Positions 23,403-35,075 of a stretch of DNA of 64,000 nt are shown here, in pieces. Where the stretch lies: NCBI GenBank assembly GCA_026826555.1, contig JAKSZT010054304.1, positions 35,829,424 to 35,893,423 on the forward strand, written 5' to 3'. The notes under the pieces are model-generated. The model was not told where the DNA came from. It did not search any database and saw only the letters and a program-made list of their open reading frames with translations. Both the position numbers and the translations under genes were made by a program. Every line of letters begins with the position of its first letter. Positions within the stretch are counted from its first letter, which is position 1. This DNA comes from Tolypeutes matacus (Eukaryota > Chordata > Mammalia > Cingulata > Chlamyphoridae).

Positions 23403-24085
23403 ACTTGTATGGTTTTAATTTGCGTTTCCCTGATGACTAACAATGGTAAGAAATGTGGTATTTGGTACATACATACAATGGAATACTATTCAGCCATAAA
23501 AAGGAATGAAGCTCTGATGCATGTGACAACACAGATCAATCTTGAAAACTTCATGTTAAGTATAATAAGCCAAACACAAAAGGACAACTATTGTCTAACC
23601 TCACTGATATGAAATAATTAGAATAAACAAATCCATAAAGTTACAGGTTACCAGGGGACAAGGAGTATACAGAGTGCAGATGGTTAAGGCTTAAAATATA
23701 CATAGTTTCTATTTGGAATGATAGAAAAGTTTTTGTAATGGATCATAGTGATGGTATCATTGTACACATAATTAGCACTGAAATATATATCTGAATATGG
23801 TTAAAAGGAGAAATGTTAGGCTGTATATATGTTATTTGAATAAAAAAATTAAAAATAATCCATGGAACTGCATAACACAGAGTGAACCCTATTGTAAATG
23901 ATGGACTATAGTTGATAGTACAATTACAAAGCTGTGCTTTTATCAGTTGTAACAAATATATAACACCAGTGCAGTGTGTTAATAATAGGGTGGTAAATAG
24001 GAATCTTGTATTTTGCCATTTTATGCATGATTGTTCTGTAAACCCATAACTTGTCTACAAAAATTATTCTCTCAAATAAAGACAA
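23403..24085 (+). mobile_element. 5'-inverted LINE-1 3' fragment
   Basis: Bases 23403-23450 are antisense ORF2 text (ttttaatttgcgtttccctgatg). From about 23456 the sequence is sense ORF2 end and 3'UTR: the frame 23304-23612 includes YIHTMEYYSAIKRNEALMH and ISQTQKDNYC. The 3'UTR follows to an aataaag signal near 24078. An inverted 5' piece joined to a sense 3' piece is the signature of twin priming. No clear duplication is seen. The inverted segment is short. Confidence 0.75.
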
Positions 24086-26099
24086 TATGGCCATTTAAAT
24101 TGCTGTTGCCACATCTTTAGTTAAATGTAAGCCCCCAAGCTAATGTTACATTGAGTTACTTGATAAATATTCTTAGGTTACATCATAAAATAGTTATATA
24201 TTCCTGCTGTTTTTCATACATTATAGAGTATCTATAAATCAGCAGCTTTAAAAGGATAGGAAAATGCTTTTGCATTTGTTAATGTGCACGCTTATATTGA
24301 AGGAATGTAAAAGGTATATAAGAGTGACAATATGGAAGGTCACCACTGTGACTTTGTTTATAAAGAATAAAAAAGAACAATTTTGTTCTCAGATAAGAAG
24401 TATTCAATTGTGCCAGAATAAAATTATTAAAACAGAGAACTGAAAATAGAGTATAAGAATAGAATGTCTGATAAGAAATGAACTTTGTCTAAGGTTATAA
24501 TATTTACAAAAACAAGATGAAAAGAATCAAATAGTTTGAAATTTTGAAAGAGTTGGTTAAATATAAAGAACATATAAGGAGCAAAAAGACTTGTGAATCA
24601 TTTATTATAAAATATTATATAAATAATACATTAAGAAACATAAAAATATAATTTCAAATTTCTTTCTGCTAAATTAGCCATTAATCTGTGACTATGACAA
24701 TTGAAAAAGTACCTCAGATACTGCAAGCCAAAGATTGCCACATGCTTTTTTGCTTCTAATTTTTTCTTGGAAAATTTTCTCTCTGCTGATTTGGGGTTTG
24801 TTTTTGTTAACAGATGTCTCCTATCAATTAGTCCCCTTATTCCTAAAGACCTTTGTCCTTGATAATCATCAAATATAAGATGAATTCTTGAGAAACTGGC
24901 ATAATTAACAATCCACATCCAAATTAAAAGAACAAAGCCACTTGTTTATTTAAGATAGATGCAAATAGACAATTGAACATGTTTTCCTTGTCTAGATTTG
25001 GAAGTCCAGGTATGGCTTTTAAATACCTTTTAAATTTTAATAAAAAAATCTTTCCTTAGTGTTTATATTGCAACAGCCAAATTTGTGATCTTCAGGATCA
25101 TTTATATTTCAGTGTAAGTCCTCTCATGCCTGGTGATTCTGAAATCAGTCAAAAGCAACAAGAAGACCTCATACTTATAAATGTGAAAACAATGATTATT
25201 AAATAAACAATACATGTTCTTGACCTATCAGCCAGTGATACAGGAGTGGATTAGTAATACATCTCAAAGATAAGAATTTATTTTCAGCTTCTTCTAATAA
25301 ATCATTATAAATTGAGAACTGAGAATTAAAAGAGAAAACCACAACTTGCAAACCTGTAACATGGTTTCAACCATACAAGAATAATGGATATCAGACTTGT
25401 CTAACTTCAATAAGCACCTAAAAAACTGGACAGACTATTGTTTTCTGACATTAAATAAAGGGCATCACTGGACTGTGATCCTTAACAGAAGGAAACAAAC
25501 CTTATACTGACAACGTCTCAGCTTTCGGCATGAAGACACTTTACAGAACACAGTGCTTTTTGTTAGAAGAAAAGATTGTAGTGCTGTCATTAAGTTAAGG
25601 ACACAAGGATCAAACTTCAGGGAGGTGAAGGAGACTGAGATTTGTGTGGCAGAGTACCAGAGAGAAGGAAGCTACAAAGAGCAAGAACTTCCAAAATCTG
25701 CCTCCGTGTCTCCTTTGCTTTGGTCTGAAGAGACGTAGATGCAAAAGGTAAGATTTCATAAACCCAGGAAAAGAACAACTACCTAGGAAAATACAATTAC
25801 AAAGGAGATGTAAGTGGAAAAATTCCCAAAACTTCCATAGGGCTACAGTAAATCCTTTAGAGTGGAGAGATATTTTAAATACATAAGGAATTTTATAGAT
25901 TTCCCTAAAGAATCACACTTTAGCATTAGAGCTAAACAAGCACTGGAGAAAGAGTGACTCTAAATTAGCCTCAAATAACTTTCAAATGATCAAGTTGATA
26001 TAAAAGTTAATTAACAACTTGGTAAAATATGACACAACAAGCTTCACATAAACATGCATGTATATATATAAATATAGATTTCTTCACATATATGACACA
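24086..26099. other. Unassigned AT-rich sequence
   Basis: No gene or clear repeat is recognised. Frames 24631-24918 (minus, 95 codons) and 25553-25738 (61 codons) have no recognisable domains. The GC content rises slightly at 25500-25740. Confidence 0.5.
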
Positions 26100-26215
26100 A
26101 CAAACTTCAAATATTAGTAGTAAACAACCCAAATATAAATGGGCAAAATATTCTAAAAGGCACTTCACCTTTAAAAGATGTCTTATGACTGGCCAATAAG
26201 TATCTGAAAATATGT
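26100..26215 (+). mobile_element. LINE-1 ORF2 fragment, sense, next to an inverted fragment
   Basis: The text aaacaacccaaatataaatgg, caaaatattctaaaaggcact and ggccaataagtatctgaaaa matches the ORF2 region just before the C-terminus (compare 5355-5460). It joins directly to antisense L1 text at about 26216. The same ORF2 segment appears again, antisense, at 26620-26720. Confidence 0.7.
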
Positions 26216-27060
26216 ATATAGCACATTTTGTTTATCCACTTATTGGTTGAGAGGAACTTGAGTTGCTTCAATCTTTTGGCAACTGAGAATAATGCCACTA
26301 TAAACATTGGTGTGCAAATATCTGTTTGACTCCCTGCTTTCAATGCTTTGGGGTATATACCTAGAACTGGGATTGTCAGGTCATATGGTAATTCTATTCT
26401 TATTTTTCTGAGGAAACACTAAATTGTCTTCTACATCCACCACACCATTTTACATTCCAAAAAGCAATGAATGAGTGTTCCTATTTCTATGCATCCTCTC
26501 TAATACTGATAATTTACCATTTTTAAAATAGAAGTCATTCTAGTGGATGTGGATTGTGTTTTTTATTTTCTTTTCCCTAATGGCTAATGTTATTGAACAC
26601 TTCTTCATGTACTTTTTGGCTATTTGTTTATTCTTTGGAGAAATACCTATTCAACTCTTCGCCCATTTTTAAAGAGGTTGTTAATCTTTTTGTTGTTGAG
26701 TTGAAGAATTTCTTTATACAGTCTACATAGTAATCCTTTTTGGATATGCAGTTTTCAAATATTTTCTCTCATTTTGTTAGTTGTCATTTTACTTTCATGA
26801 AAAAGTCCCTTGAGACACAAACATTTTTAATATTAATAAGTTCGTATATATATTTTTTCTTTTGTGGTTGTGCTTTGGGTGTAAAGTCTAAGAGACCATT
26901 GCTTACCAGAAGATCCTGAAGCTGCTTTCCTACATTTTCTCCTGGAGATTTATGGTTCTGTGACTTATATTTAGATTTTTGATTAATTTTAAATTGATGT
27001 TTGTATAAAGTGCCATATTAAGTCTTTATATCATTTTATGAGTTTCAGAAGAGAAAGCCT
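26216..27060 (-). mobile_element. LINE-1 ORF2 C-terminal half, antisense
   Basis: The plus strand reads cacattttgtttatccact, ttgcttcaatcttttggcaa, aataatgccactataaac and ggggtatatacctagaac, which is antisense ORF2 end. It continues upstream through ORF2 toward about 27060 (attttaaattgatgtttgta). The minus frame 26107-26343 includes a DICTPMFIVALFSVAKRLKQ-like run. Stops and shifts are frequent. No 3'UTR is attached on the left, only the sense fragment at 26100. Confidence 0.8.
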
Positions 27061-29734
27061 TAGAAAAAGACATCCCTCATTGCAATTCTATTTGGTTAAA
27101 CATAATTTTATGTATTTGTAATCTTAAACAATATATATGACCATTGCCAATTTATAATGCAGGAGGTTTAAATAGTTAAAACACAAGAAAATTAATTCAG
27201 TGTTTATACATTAAGATATTAATAAGCTATAATAAAATTAGGAAACCATTTATAGTTGTTTGCAAACAAATATTACCTAACTCTAATTTGTACAAAGAAC
27301 CATTTATTTTTTAGAGATATTACATATACTTTAAAATAGCCATCCAATTTATAAACCTCTGTATCGATACAGAAAATATATACGGACTTTTAAAAAATTT
27401 TGTTCCACTCTCCTTATCCAATAACCTAATTATCCCACTATTATCTTAAATCACATTTAAAACATTCTTTTCAGTGTTGATGTTGCAACAGAAAATTTTT
27501 TCTTAAAAGAACTAAAATGGTTAAAATATTAGTTGTTGTTTTCTGGCGGAAATTCTTATGAACAATCTTGCTCATTTTGAAATTGTCCCAAAGAAATCAC
27601 TGTAACTTAAAATTGCCCTTGAAATTATGTCATATAGAAAGAAAAACATAAAAGTGATTATGCATAAGCCAGGATTCTGTCCAGAGAAAGTGCAAGGTTA
27701 TCAACTGATAAATCCATGAAGAATTGGCTTATAGTAAAAATGAAATATCACTTGAAAGTCTCTTGGGTCAGAAATCAGCAACCTCTTTGAAGGCAGAGTA
27801 TGTGGAGAGGTGCTGTCCCTCAAAGCCAATTTCTCATACACATAAAAGACTTGGAAACATTATGATTGAGATTTTGAAAAGGTTCCTCAAGGCAGTGTAT
27901 ACAAATGATACCAATATGACATGAGCTTCAGAACTTGATAATCCTTGAGATGAATTCAGAAAACTGACATATTGGTTATTTTTCAGTCTCATGCCAATCA
28001 AACCTGCTCTCATGGACATATAGCAATGTAGACAAGAGAAAGGTAAACTAATAGCAATGTTTTTGTAGACATTCAGCAAACAAAATAAATATAAATATTG
28101 GTCATATAATTAATAGTAATGGGGGCTTTATACTTAGACAAAGTAAATTAACTCAACCCTGGAAGTTTCAATGAAAGGGCCAAAGCTTTGATAAAGTATA
28201 AAACTTTTGATGAATAGGTTAGCCTTGGGCAGGTAGACACTCACAGTTTGAGCTCAGTCACTGAGCCCATAGCTCTAAGGAGTGGAATTCAGACAAATCT
28301 AATAAAAAATCCAATTCTTTAAGTCCACCAGCCAATTGCCACCAGATTCTATTCAAACAAAATGAGTTTTTTGCTTAGCGTAGCAACTAAGAATGTACAC
28401 CAGGGAAACTGGGGAATGTCTAAAAAGAGAGGGAGTTAGTGAAAGATGCTTAAAGAATTTGGGGAACTAAAAGTCAGTCAATAAAAGGTATTGGCAGGTT
28501 TGATCACTTTGCAAACCAAAAATTCATTTGACCAGTCAGTAGTGTAATTGGTAACTGTTTTTCAAGTCATAGTATAGCTTTGTAAGCTTTGATTTCTATT
28601 TCTATTCTTATATACTTTTTTTATCAAACATTCTTATGTGTTGTGTAGTAGGTGTCTATTCTGAAGGATATATCATGTTAAATATTGCAAGAAATGGAAA
28701 TGTCATATTGTTTTGAAAATGAAAAAAAATGTATTTTTAAATATATAAGACTTTACATTCATCTTCACGGTGATGAAGGGCTCCAGTTATTGATTTTAGA
28801 CATATTCTACTTTTCTTACATCAAGGAACACCTGAAATAGTAAGATTCTTAATCCAAATATATTATGCAAAGGTAGACTATATTTAAGTAAGCATAATAA
28901 CATTGAATATTTGAATCCTTGCTGCCTGAAACTAGGAAGGTTATTCAATAATGAATGTTATCAGTGATTTTGCATAATTTGGAAAAAATTTTTGGTGTCA
29001 ACTCAACCTAAAAGTGTTCTATTTTGGTTAAAATCAATCTGGGAAAATATTTATTCCCCTAGAGAGCATGGAGAGAGAAGTCATATAAAGGCAGGTATAG
29101 CACATGTAATTTCAGAGCACACTTTCAAGAAAAGTAATATTTATTGCATAAATCTATTCACTATTTAATACTTGCACAATATTTGGGATTATTCATAAAT
29201 ACTCATCTGTTTTATTACACGCAAAGGTCAATATAACTTTCTACTCTTGGCATATCAGTGTCATTACAAACCTGAGTCATTTAGACCCAAAATTCCATTT
29301 CTAGTCAAGATTCTGGTTTTCATAAAAAATATACTCTGTAACTATCACTGTTTATAGAAATATGATTAGTTCTGCTAGTGGTGACCTATATAACAGTCCT
29401 AATAGAGAGTTAAGAGGAAGGTATTTTATAGATTTACATCTGAGTGTGTGTGTGTGTTTGTGTGTGTGTAGGGGTCATGTGTTTGTACGTTGTATGAAAA
29501 TGTGAAGGGAGTTTTCTTGGCTAAAGCCATTTGATTAATTGTGAGCTAGATGATTTTTCCAAACTAAATTATTCTATCTTTAATATAAACAACATGAATA
29601 ATACTAGTAGTTTGTCATATAAAATTACAATAATGAATGAAAAATAAAATCAAGCTTTCTATTTTACAAATGTAATATAATGTATAAGTGTAAATATAAT
29701 GTAAAATGCACATGTATCAAAAAATGTTTGGAAA
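27061..29734. other. Unassigned AT-rich sequence with (TG)n
   Basis: No gene is recognised. A TG-rich tract lies at about 29443-29469. Frames 27724-27924 and 27834-28079 (minus) show no domain. I see no repeat family with confidence. Confidence 0.5.
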
Positions 29735-29810
29735 TGTGTTTTTGACCTTTTTATTAAAGAAGTTATACTTTTATAGAAAAATCATGCAGAAAATATGGAG
29801 TTCCCATACC
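29735..29810 (-). mobile_element. LINE-1 3' end, antisense, left of the MaLR provirus
   Basis: The plus strand reads ccttttta, then gaagttatacttttatagaa and aatcatgcagaaaata, as at 41965-42030. The text breaks at 29810 and the same L1 3'UTR continues at 32606 with ttgcattaatgtggcacatt. The provirus at 29811-32605 was therefore inserted into this L1. Confidence 0.8.
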
Positions 29811-30940
29811 AGTGATGATTTTAAGCTGTGTATATCCCAGAAAAATATACTCTAAAATTTAATCCTTTCCTGTGGGTGTGGATCCATTGTAAGTAGAACC
29901 TTTTGACAAGGCTAATTCAGTTAAGGTGTGACTTACTTCATTCAGGATGGCTCTTAATCCCATTACTGTAGAACTTTATAAAAAGAATGAATGCAGACGG
30001 AAATGAAGTCACAGAAGCAAGAAGATAAACTCAGCAAAACTCTGAAGACTATATTCAACTTCTTTAGGAACTGCCAAACAGTCCTCCATAGTGGTTGTAC
30101 CATCCTGCATTCCCACCAACAGTGAAGAAGTGTTCTTATCTCCCCACATCCTCTCCAACACTTGTAGTTCTGTCTTTTTAATAGTGGCCATTCTGATAGG
30201 TGTGAAATGATATCTCATTGTAGTTTTGATTTGCATTTTCCTAATCAACCACTACTGGGTATATACCAGAAGAACTGAGAGCAGTGACACGAACAGACAT
30301 CTGCACACCAATGTTCATAGCCACATTATTCACCATTGCCAAAATTTGGAAACAACCCAGGTGTCCATCAACAGATGAATGGATAAACAACAGATGAATG
30401 GTCTATTCACACGATGGAATATTATGCAGCTGTAAGAAGATATGAAGTCATAAAGCATATGGCAACATGGAGGAACTTGGAGGACATTATGTTGAGTGAA
30501 GCAAGCCAGACACAAAAGGACAAATACTGTATGAATACATTACTATGAACCAAATATATTGTGTAATATATTGTTTGATTCAAAAAAGAAAATTTTACAT
30601 GTATCCATTACATTTAATTGAGAAATGTATTTATTTATTCATCTGTGTTTACTTTTTAGTTTTTAATTGTTTATGTTTTCAATTATTAAATGTACAAAAT
30701 AAAGTTAAAAAAAAAAAAAACTCTAAAGAGAAGGGAGAGATCAGCAGACAATGTCGTTGCCTTGTCATGTGGCAGAGAAGCCAATGATTACTGGTAGCCA
30801 GTCTTCAAGAAGAAACCATCACCTTGATGATGCCTTGATTTGGACATTCTCACAGCTTCAAACTGTAAGCTAATAATTCCCATTGTTTAAGACAATGCAT
30901 TTCATAGTATCTGCTTTAAACAGCCTAGGAAACCTAAAGA
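29811..30940 (+). mobile_element. 5' LTR of MaLR provirus, split by an L1
   Basis: This is the counterpart of the 3' LTR at 32154-32605. Shared text includes taagctgtgtatatcccaga, ccattgtaagtag, ttcagttaaggtgtgac, gatgccttgatttggac and acagcttcaaactgtaagct. The first two bases read ag where the 3' LTR has tg, so the terminal TG is mutated. An L1 fragment (30049-30716) divides it; without that insertion the LTR is about 450 bp, like its partner. The LTR would have carried promoter and polyadenylation signals for the element. No coding role remains. Confidence 0.85.
30049..30716 (+). mobile_element. Twin-primed (5'-inverted) LINE-1 insertion with 13-bp duplication
   Basis: Bases 30049-30243 are antisense ORF2 (minus-strand frame reads QIKTTMRYHFTPIRMATIKK and GGMQDGTTTMEDCLAVPK-like text). 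From about 30244 the strand switches to sense (TGYIPEELRAVTRTDICTPMF-like, then MGNMEELGGHYVE-type ORF2 end) and runs to an aataaag signal and A tail at 30700-30716. Direct repeats flank it: aaaactctgaaga at 30036-30048 and aaaactctaaaga at 30717-30729, with one mismatch. This is the standard outcome of twin priming during L1 integration. Most of the 3'UTR appears to be missing between ORF2 and the tail. Confidence 0.92.
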
Positions 30941-32153
30941 GAACTTGGCAAAATTGAGTTCTTACATCAGATGGAAGGCAGATTTTGAGAGTGATGAGCC
31001 TGGATATTTAGTTGAGGAGATTTCCAAGCTAAGTGTGAAAAGTGGAGGATGGTTTCTCCTTGCAGCTTATAATAAAATGCAAAAGGAATAGGATAGCCTG
31101 AAACTGAACTCTTGGGTAAAATGAAACGACATATTGATGATTCAGAAAATTCTGAGCTTCTGGAAAGTGAGCCCCCAGAGAATAGTGGTCCATGTGAGGT
31201 TTAATTGAAGATGGAATTAGCCATTTCAAACCAAGTCAGGATTGGAAATGCAGTTATCTAGAAAGGATTTGTGGAATGTACTTTTGTGTGATGGTTTGGA
31301 CTCCTGTGTACAAAAATAAAACCAACACTTTTTTTGTGAGATCTTTATGAATAGAACAACTACCCATCTGGACTGAAAGGGATAAGAAAGGGACAGATTG
31401 AAGGAAAAATCACTTTGAGGGAAGAACCATGGAAACTCAATTCTGAAATGAAGACATCTTCTTGAGCCAAGAATGTAGATGTGCCCACGTGTGTGGAAAG
31501 GATGAATATGCCCTGGCACTAGGGGAGGGCAGAACTTTTGCCCTGCTATTCAGGAAGGGTGCTGCTGCCTCAGTCTTCAGAGGTGGTAGAGCATATTCCC
31601 TGGGAATTGCAGAGTCTGGCCATCACCCACATTATCTGAAAGAGTGCCCCAGAGATTATGGAGAGTCTGGCCATTACCCTAATGTTTGCGGAGGATGGGA
31701 CTTTCACTTCAGTGTTCATGGAAAGCATGGCTGCTATATAGACAATTGGAAGGTATGGGACTACTGCTACATCAGGCTCAGAGGACAAAACCTAATTCCC
31801 TAGATGGCTCTCAGACTTTGAAATCTAATGGAGTATGCCCTGCAGAGTTTTGGGATTATTTGGGAACCCTTATCCCTGTTTTCCTTCTTATTTCTCTCTA
31901 TGGGGAAGGGAATGTTTATCCTTAACCTATCCTTTCTTACTATATTTAATCAGAAAACTTATTCTTTAGGTTTCACAGGTCCATAGATAATGGGGATTAT
32001 GCTCCAGGAAAGACCACACCTATAATCAATTTTGATGAGACTTTATACTTATCACTGCTTCTGAAATGACTTAAGGTTCTGTGGATATTGTGATGGAATG
32101 AAGGCATTTTGCATATAGAAAGAATATGTCTTTTGGGCGTCTAGAGGTTGGAA
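30941..32153 (+). mobile_element. MaLR provirus internal region (no pol)
   Basis: These 1.2 kb lie between the two LTRs. Text near 31005-31070 and 31848-31863 recurs at 23120-23340, confirming a shared family. There is no reverse transcriptase, protease or integrase text, as is normal for MaLR elements, which rely on ERV-L-type helpers. The expected primer site after the 5' LTR is eroded (acttggca instead of tggtacca). A 113-codon frame at 31462-31803 lies in a degenerate tandem-like block (agagtctggcca recurs 51 bp apart at 31611 and 31662). A short purine-rich stretch (agaggttggaa) precedes the 3' LTR. Confidence 0.8.
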
Positions 32154-32605
32154 TGTGGTGGGTTCAAGCTGTATGTATCCCAGAAAAATATGTCCTTAAA
32201 TTTAATTATTTCCTGTGGGTGGACCCATTGTAACTAGGACTTTGGATGAGGTTACTTCAGTTAAGGTATGACCCAACTCATTCAGGATGGGTCTTAACCT
32301 TATTACTGAATTCATTTATAAACAGAATAGATGCAGAGAGAAAGAAATAAAGCTACAGAAGCAAGAAGCTGAATTCAGTAAAACCCAGAAGAGAAGGGAG
32401 AGACCAGAAGACACTGCCATGTGCCTTGCCATGTAGCAGAAGAGCCAAAGATTGCCAGCAGCCAGTCTTTGGGAAGAAAACATCACCTTGATGATGCCTT
32501 GATTTGGGCATTTTCACAGCTTCAAACTGTAAGCTAATAATTTCCCCTTGTTCAAGCCAACACATTTCATGGTATTTGCTTTAAGTAGACTAGGAAACAA
32601 AAACA
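32154..32605 (+). mobile_element. 3' LTR of MaLR provirus
   Basis: The LTR starts tgtggtgggttcaagctgta and ends aggaaacaaaaaca, so TG..CA ends are intact. It pairs with the 5' LTR at 29811-30940. The two LTRs were identical at insertion, and many visible differences now separate them, so this is an old insertion. The flanks are antisense L1 3'UTR on both sides. I do not see a matching 5-bp duplication at the borders. Confidence 0.88.
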
Positions 32606-33692
32606 ACACTCTATTACCATCTTGCATTAATGTGGCACATTTGTTATGATTTTTCATGAAAAATATTTTTAAAATTGTACTATTAACTACAGCCCATCAT
32701 TTACAAGAGGGTTCACTGATTGTGTTGTACAGCTTTATGTGGTTGTTTTTTTTTTTTTTAATTTTTATTCTATAACATAAAAACAACTTAAAACTTACCC
32801 TTTTAAACAATATTCTAATACCTAATTGAATGCTGTTAATTACATCCACAATGTTTTGCTACAATAACTACCTCTCGTTGCAAAGACTTTTCCACCAATT
32901 CAAAGAGAAACTCTGTACAATTTAAGCATTAACTCCCCATTCTCTACCTCCACCCCAGCCCCCAGTAATTTATATATTGTAGTTTCTGACTCTATGAATT
33001 TCCTTATTCTAATTATTCCATATCAGTGAGATCATATAATATTTTTCCTTTTGTATCTAGATTATTTCACCATGATATCTTGAAGATTCATCCATGTCAC
33101 ATGCATCAGAACTTCATTCTTTTTTATAGTTGAATAATATTTCATTTATGTATTTACTACATTTTATTTATCCACTCCTTGATTGATATATAATTGAGTT
33201 GCTTCAATCTTTTGGCAATTGGGAATAATGCCACTATGAACATCAGTATGCAAATTTTTTTTGAGTCCCTGCTTTCAATTCTTTTGAGTATATACTTAAA
33301 AGTGAGATTGCCAGGTCACAAGGTTATTCTATTCTTAACTTTCTGAGGAACAGCCAAACTGTCGTAAACAGTGGCTGCACCATTTTGCCTTGCCACCAGC
33401 AATGAATGAGTGTTCTTATGACTCTGCATCTTCTCTAACACTTCTAATTTTCTGATTATTTAGTACCAGCCATTTTAGTGGGCATGAAGTGGTATCTCAT
33501 TTTGCTTATGATTTACTTTTCTCTAATAGCTAGTGATGTTGAGCATCTTTTCATATGCTGATTTTTCCATTTCCATATCTTATTAGGAGAAATGTCTATT
33601 CAAGTCTCTTGCCAATTTTAACTGGGTTATTTGTCTATTTATTGTTGTGTTGAAGGATTTCTTTATATATTCTGGATATTAAAACCTAATCA
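32606..33692 (-). mobile_element. LINE-1 3'UTR and ORF2 C-terminus, antisense
   Basis: The plus strand runs from antisense 3'UTR (ttgcattaatgtggcacatt; taacataaaaacaacttaaa; ccaccaattcaaagagaaac) into antisense ORF2 end (catttatgtatttactaca; ttgcttcaatcttttggcaa; tgagattgccaggtcacaag). It continues to ggatttctttatatattctgg near 33655. It is the right-hand part of the L1 that begins at 29735. Stops are frequent and there is no coding capacity. Confidence 0.85.
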
Positions 33693-33832
33693 ACCCCCAC
33701 ACACACAACAACAAAGCCAAAATAATAATAATTAAATTAAATTTTTAAAAAATTAGCATTGTGCCTTTCATCACAATAAGATCTGTTACCTTTTATATAT
33801 ACTGACAATTTCTTCTGTATGTTCCACAGTGT
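33693..33832 (+). mobile_element. Detached D-module fragment of the composite element (sense)
   Basis: The text acaacaacaaagccaaaata, then attgtgcctttcatcacaat and aagatctgttacc matches 54370-54515 of the copy at 53120-54887 (module D). The same phrase occurs on the minus strand at about 34285-34310 within the neighbouring antisense copy. This piece therefore forms an inverted partner to part of that copy. It may come from a separate insertion or from a rearrangement. Confidence 0.5.
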
Positions 33833-35075
33833 CTTTTTTTTTTTCACTTTATTTTCCAAGAAACTTTAGGTTACAGAAACATCACGTAGAAAATATAAGT
33901 TTTTCCCATGTACTCCTCCCCTCTTGCTCCCACATCCTTTGTTATCAATAACATCTTACATGAGTATAGTACATTTGTTACAACTGATGAACAAATATCA
34001 AAACATTGCTATTAACGATGGTCAATGGTTTACATTATGCATAGTACACTTTTATAGGTTCTCATAAAATGTATAATGGCCTGTATCCACCATTATAAGA
34101 TCGTGCAGAACAATTCCAATGGCCCCCAAAACCCTATGTTCCACACATTCTTCCCTGCCCCACCCTTCAGAACCTATGGCAACCACAAAGGTTCAATTTT
34201 TGAAGAATAAGATTTATAGTCATATGCATTAATATTTAGGGCTTAATATACTGGTATGTTTACTTTTATTAAGCAATGTCTATTATTATTTTGGCTTTGT
34301 TGTTGGGGAATTTTGGATTGCAGAAGGATTCCAACTGTGGCAGGGGAGGATCACTGGTGCAGGGTATCTTTGGTGATGGGATATGTGGGGAAGGGTGCAC
34401 CTGTGGCATGTCTTTATGGAATATGAAGGTGTGCATATGATCATGGGGTGTTGGCTCAACGGGTGGAGACACACACAATAACTGATGAAAAATTGAATTC
34501 CTATCTTGGGGAGTCCTGCTACATTCTCTAATAGAGTGGCAAGAATCTCTAGAGGACATGGGCAGTGCCTAACGAAGGAGGAGAGACTAATATGCCAGGC
34601 CCTTGACGTTGATGCTTGTACTTATGAACCTTTTTCTTTGAAATTGAAACTTAGCCTAGTAAAATATATTGCCCAGAAGTTATCTCCTAAAAATCTCCTT
34701 GTTGCTCAAATATGGCCTTTCTCTAACCCAAACTCAGCATGGGACATGACTCCTAGGAGTGAGCCTCCCTGGCATGAAGGGATTATTACCAAGCACCAAC
34801 TAGCGATACATTTAGAAAAAACACCTTGACCAAAAAGGGGAAATATTAAATGCAAATGAGTTTTTATGGCTAAGAGATTTCAAAGTGAGTTGTCATATCT
34901 CAGGAGAATCCTACTGACTGCCAGAGTAAGCAGAGTTAGCACTATAAGCATTAAATATATGTCTCAGAGACTTAAATCTTCCAGCTGTTCATAAGCTATT
35001 TGTGCCCTGAATCACAACAAAGTTGCAGCCAACACCTGCTCTCCAGTTCATCAGACTCACGAGACAAGATCAAAG
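33833..35075 (-). mobile_element. Composite L1-tailed element, modules A-B-D-C, antisense
   Basis: Read on the plus strand it begins with a T run (33834-33844), the complement of the A tail, then module C reversed (33845-34200: acatcttacatgagtatagt; acagtacacttttataggt-like text). Modules D and B reversed follow (34280-34850: gcaggggaggatcactggtgc; gggacatgactcctaggagt). The end is A reversed, from ggctaagagatttcaaagtg at about 34868 to ctctccagttcatcagactc near 35040. This is the same A-B-D-C order as 53120-54887. Open frames 34269-34559 (minus) and 34506-34829 (plus) have no known domain. The right border is approximate. Confidence 0.7.

Noticed and set aside
29801..32615. 5-bp target duplication for the MaLR provirus
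   Set aside because: I compared the flanks (atacc or accag on the left, acact on the right) and found no convincing match.
34506..34829. 107-codon ORF
   Set aside because: It lies in the composite repeat, and the related copy at 53.8-54.3 kb does not preserve it as an open frame.
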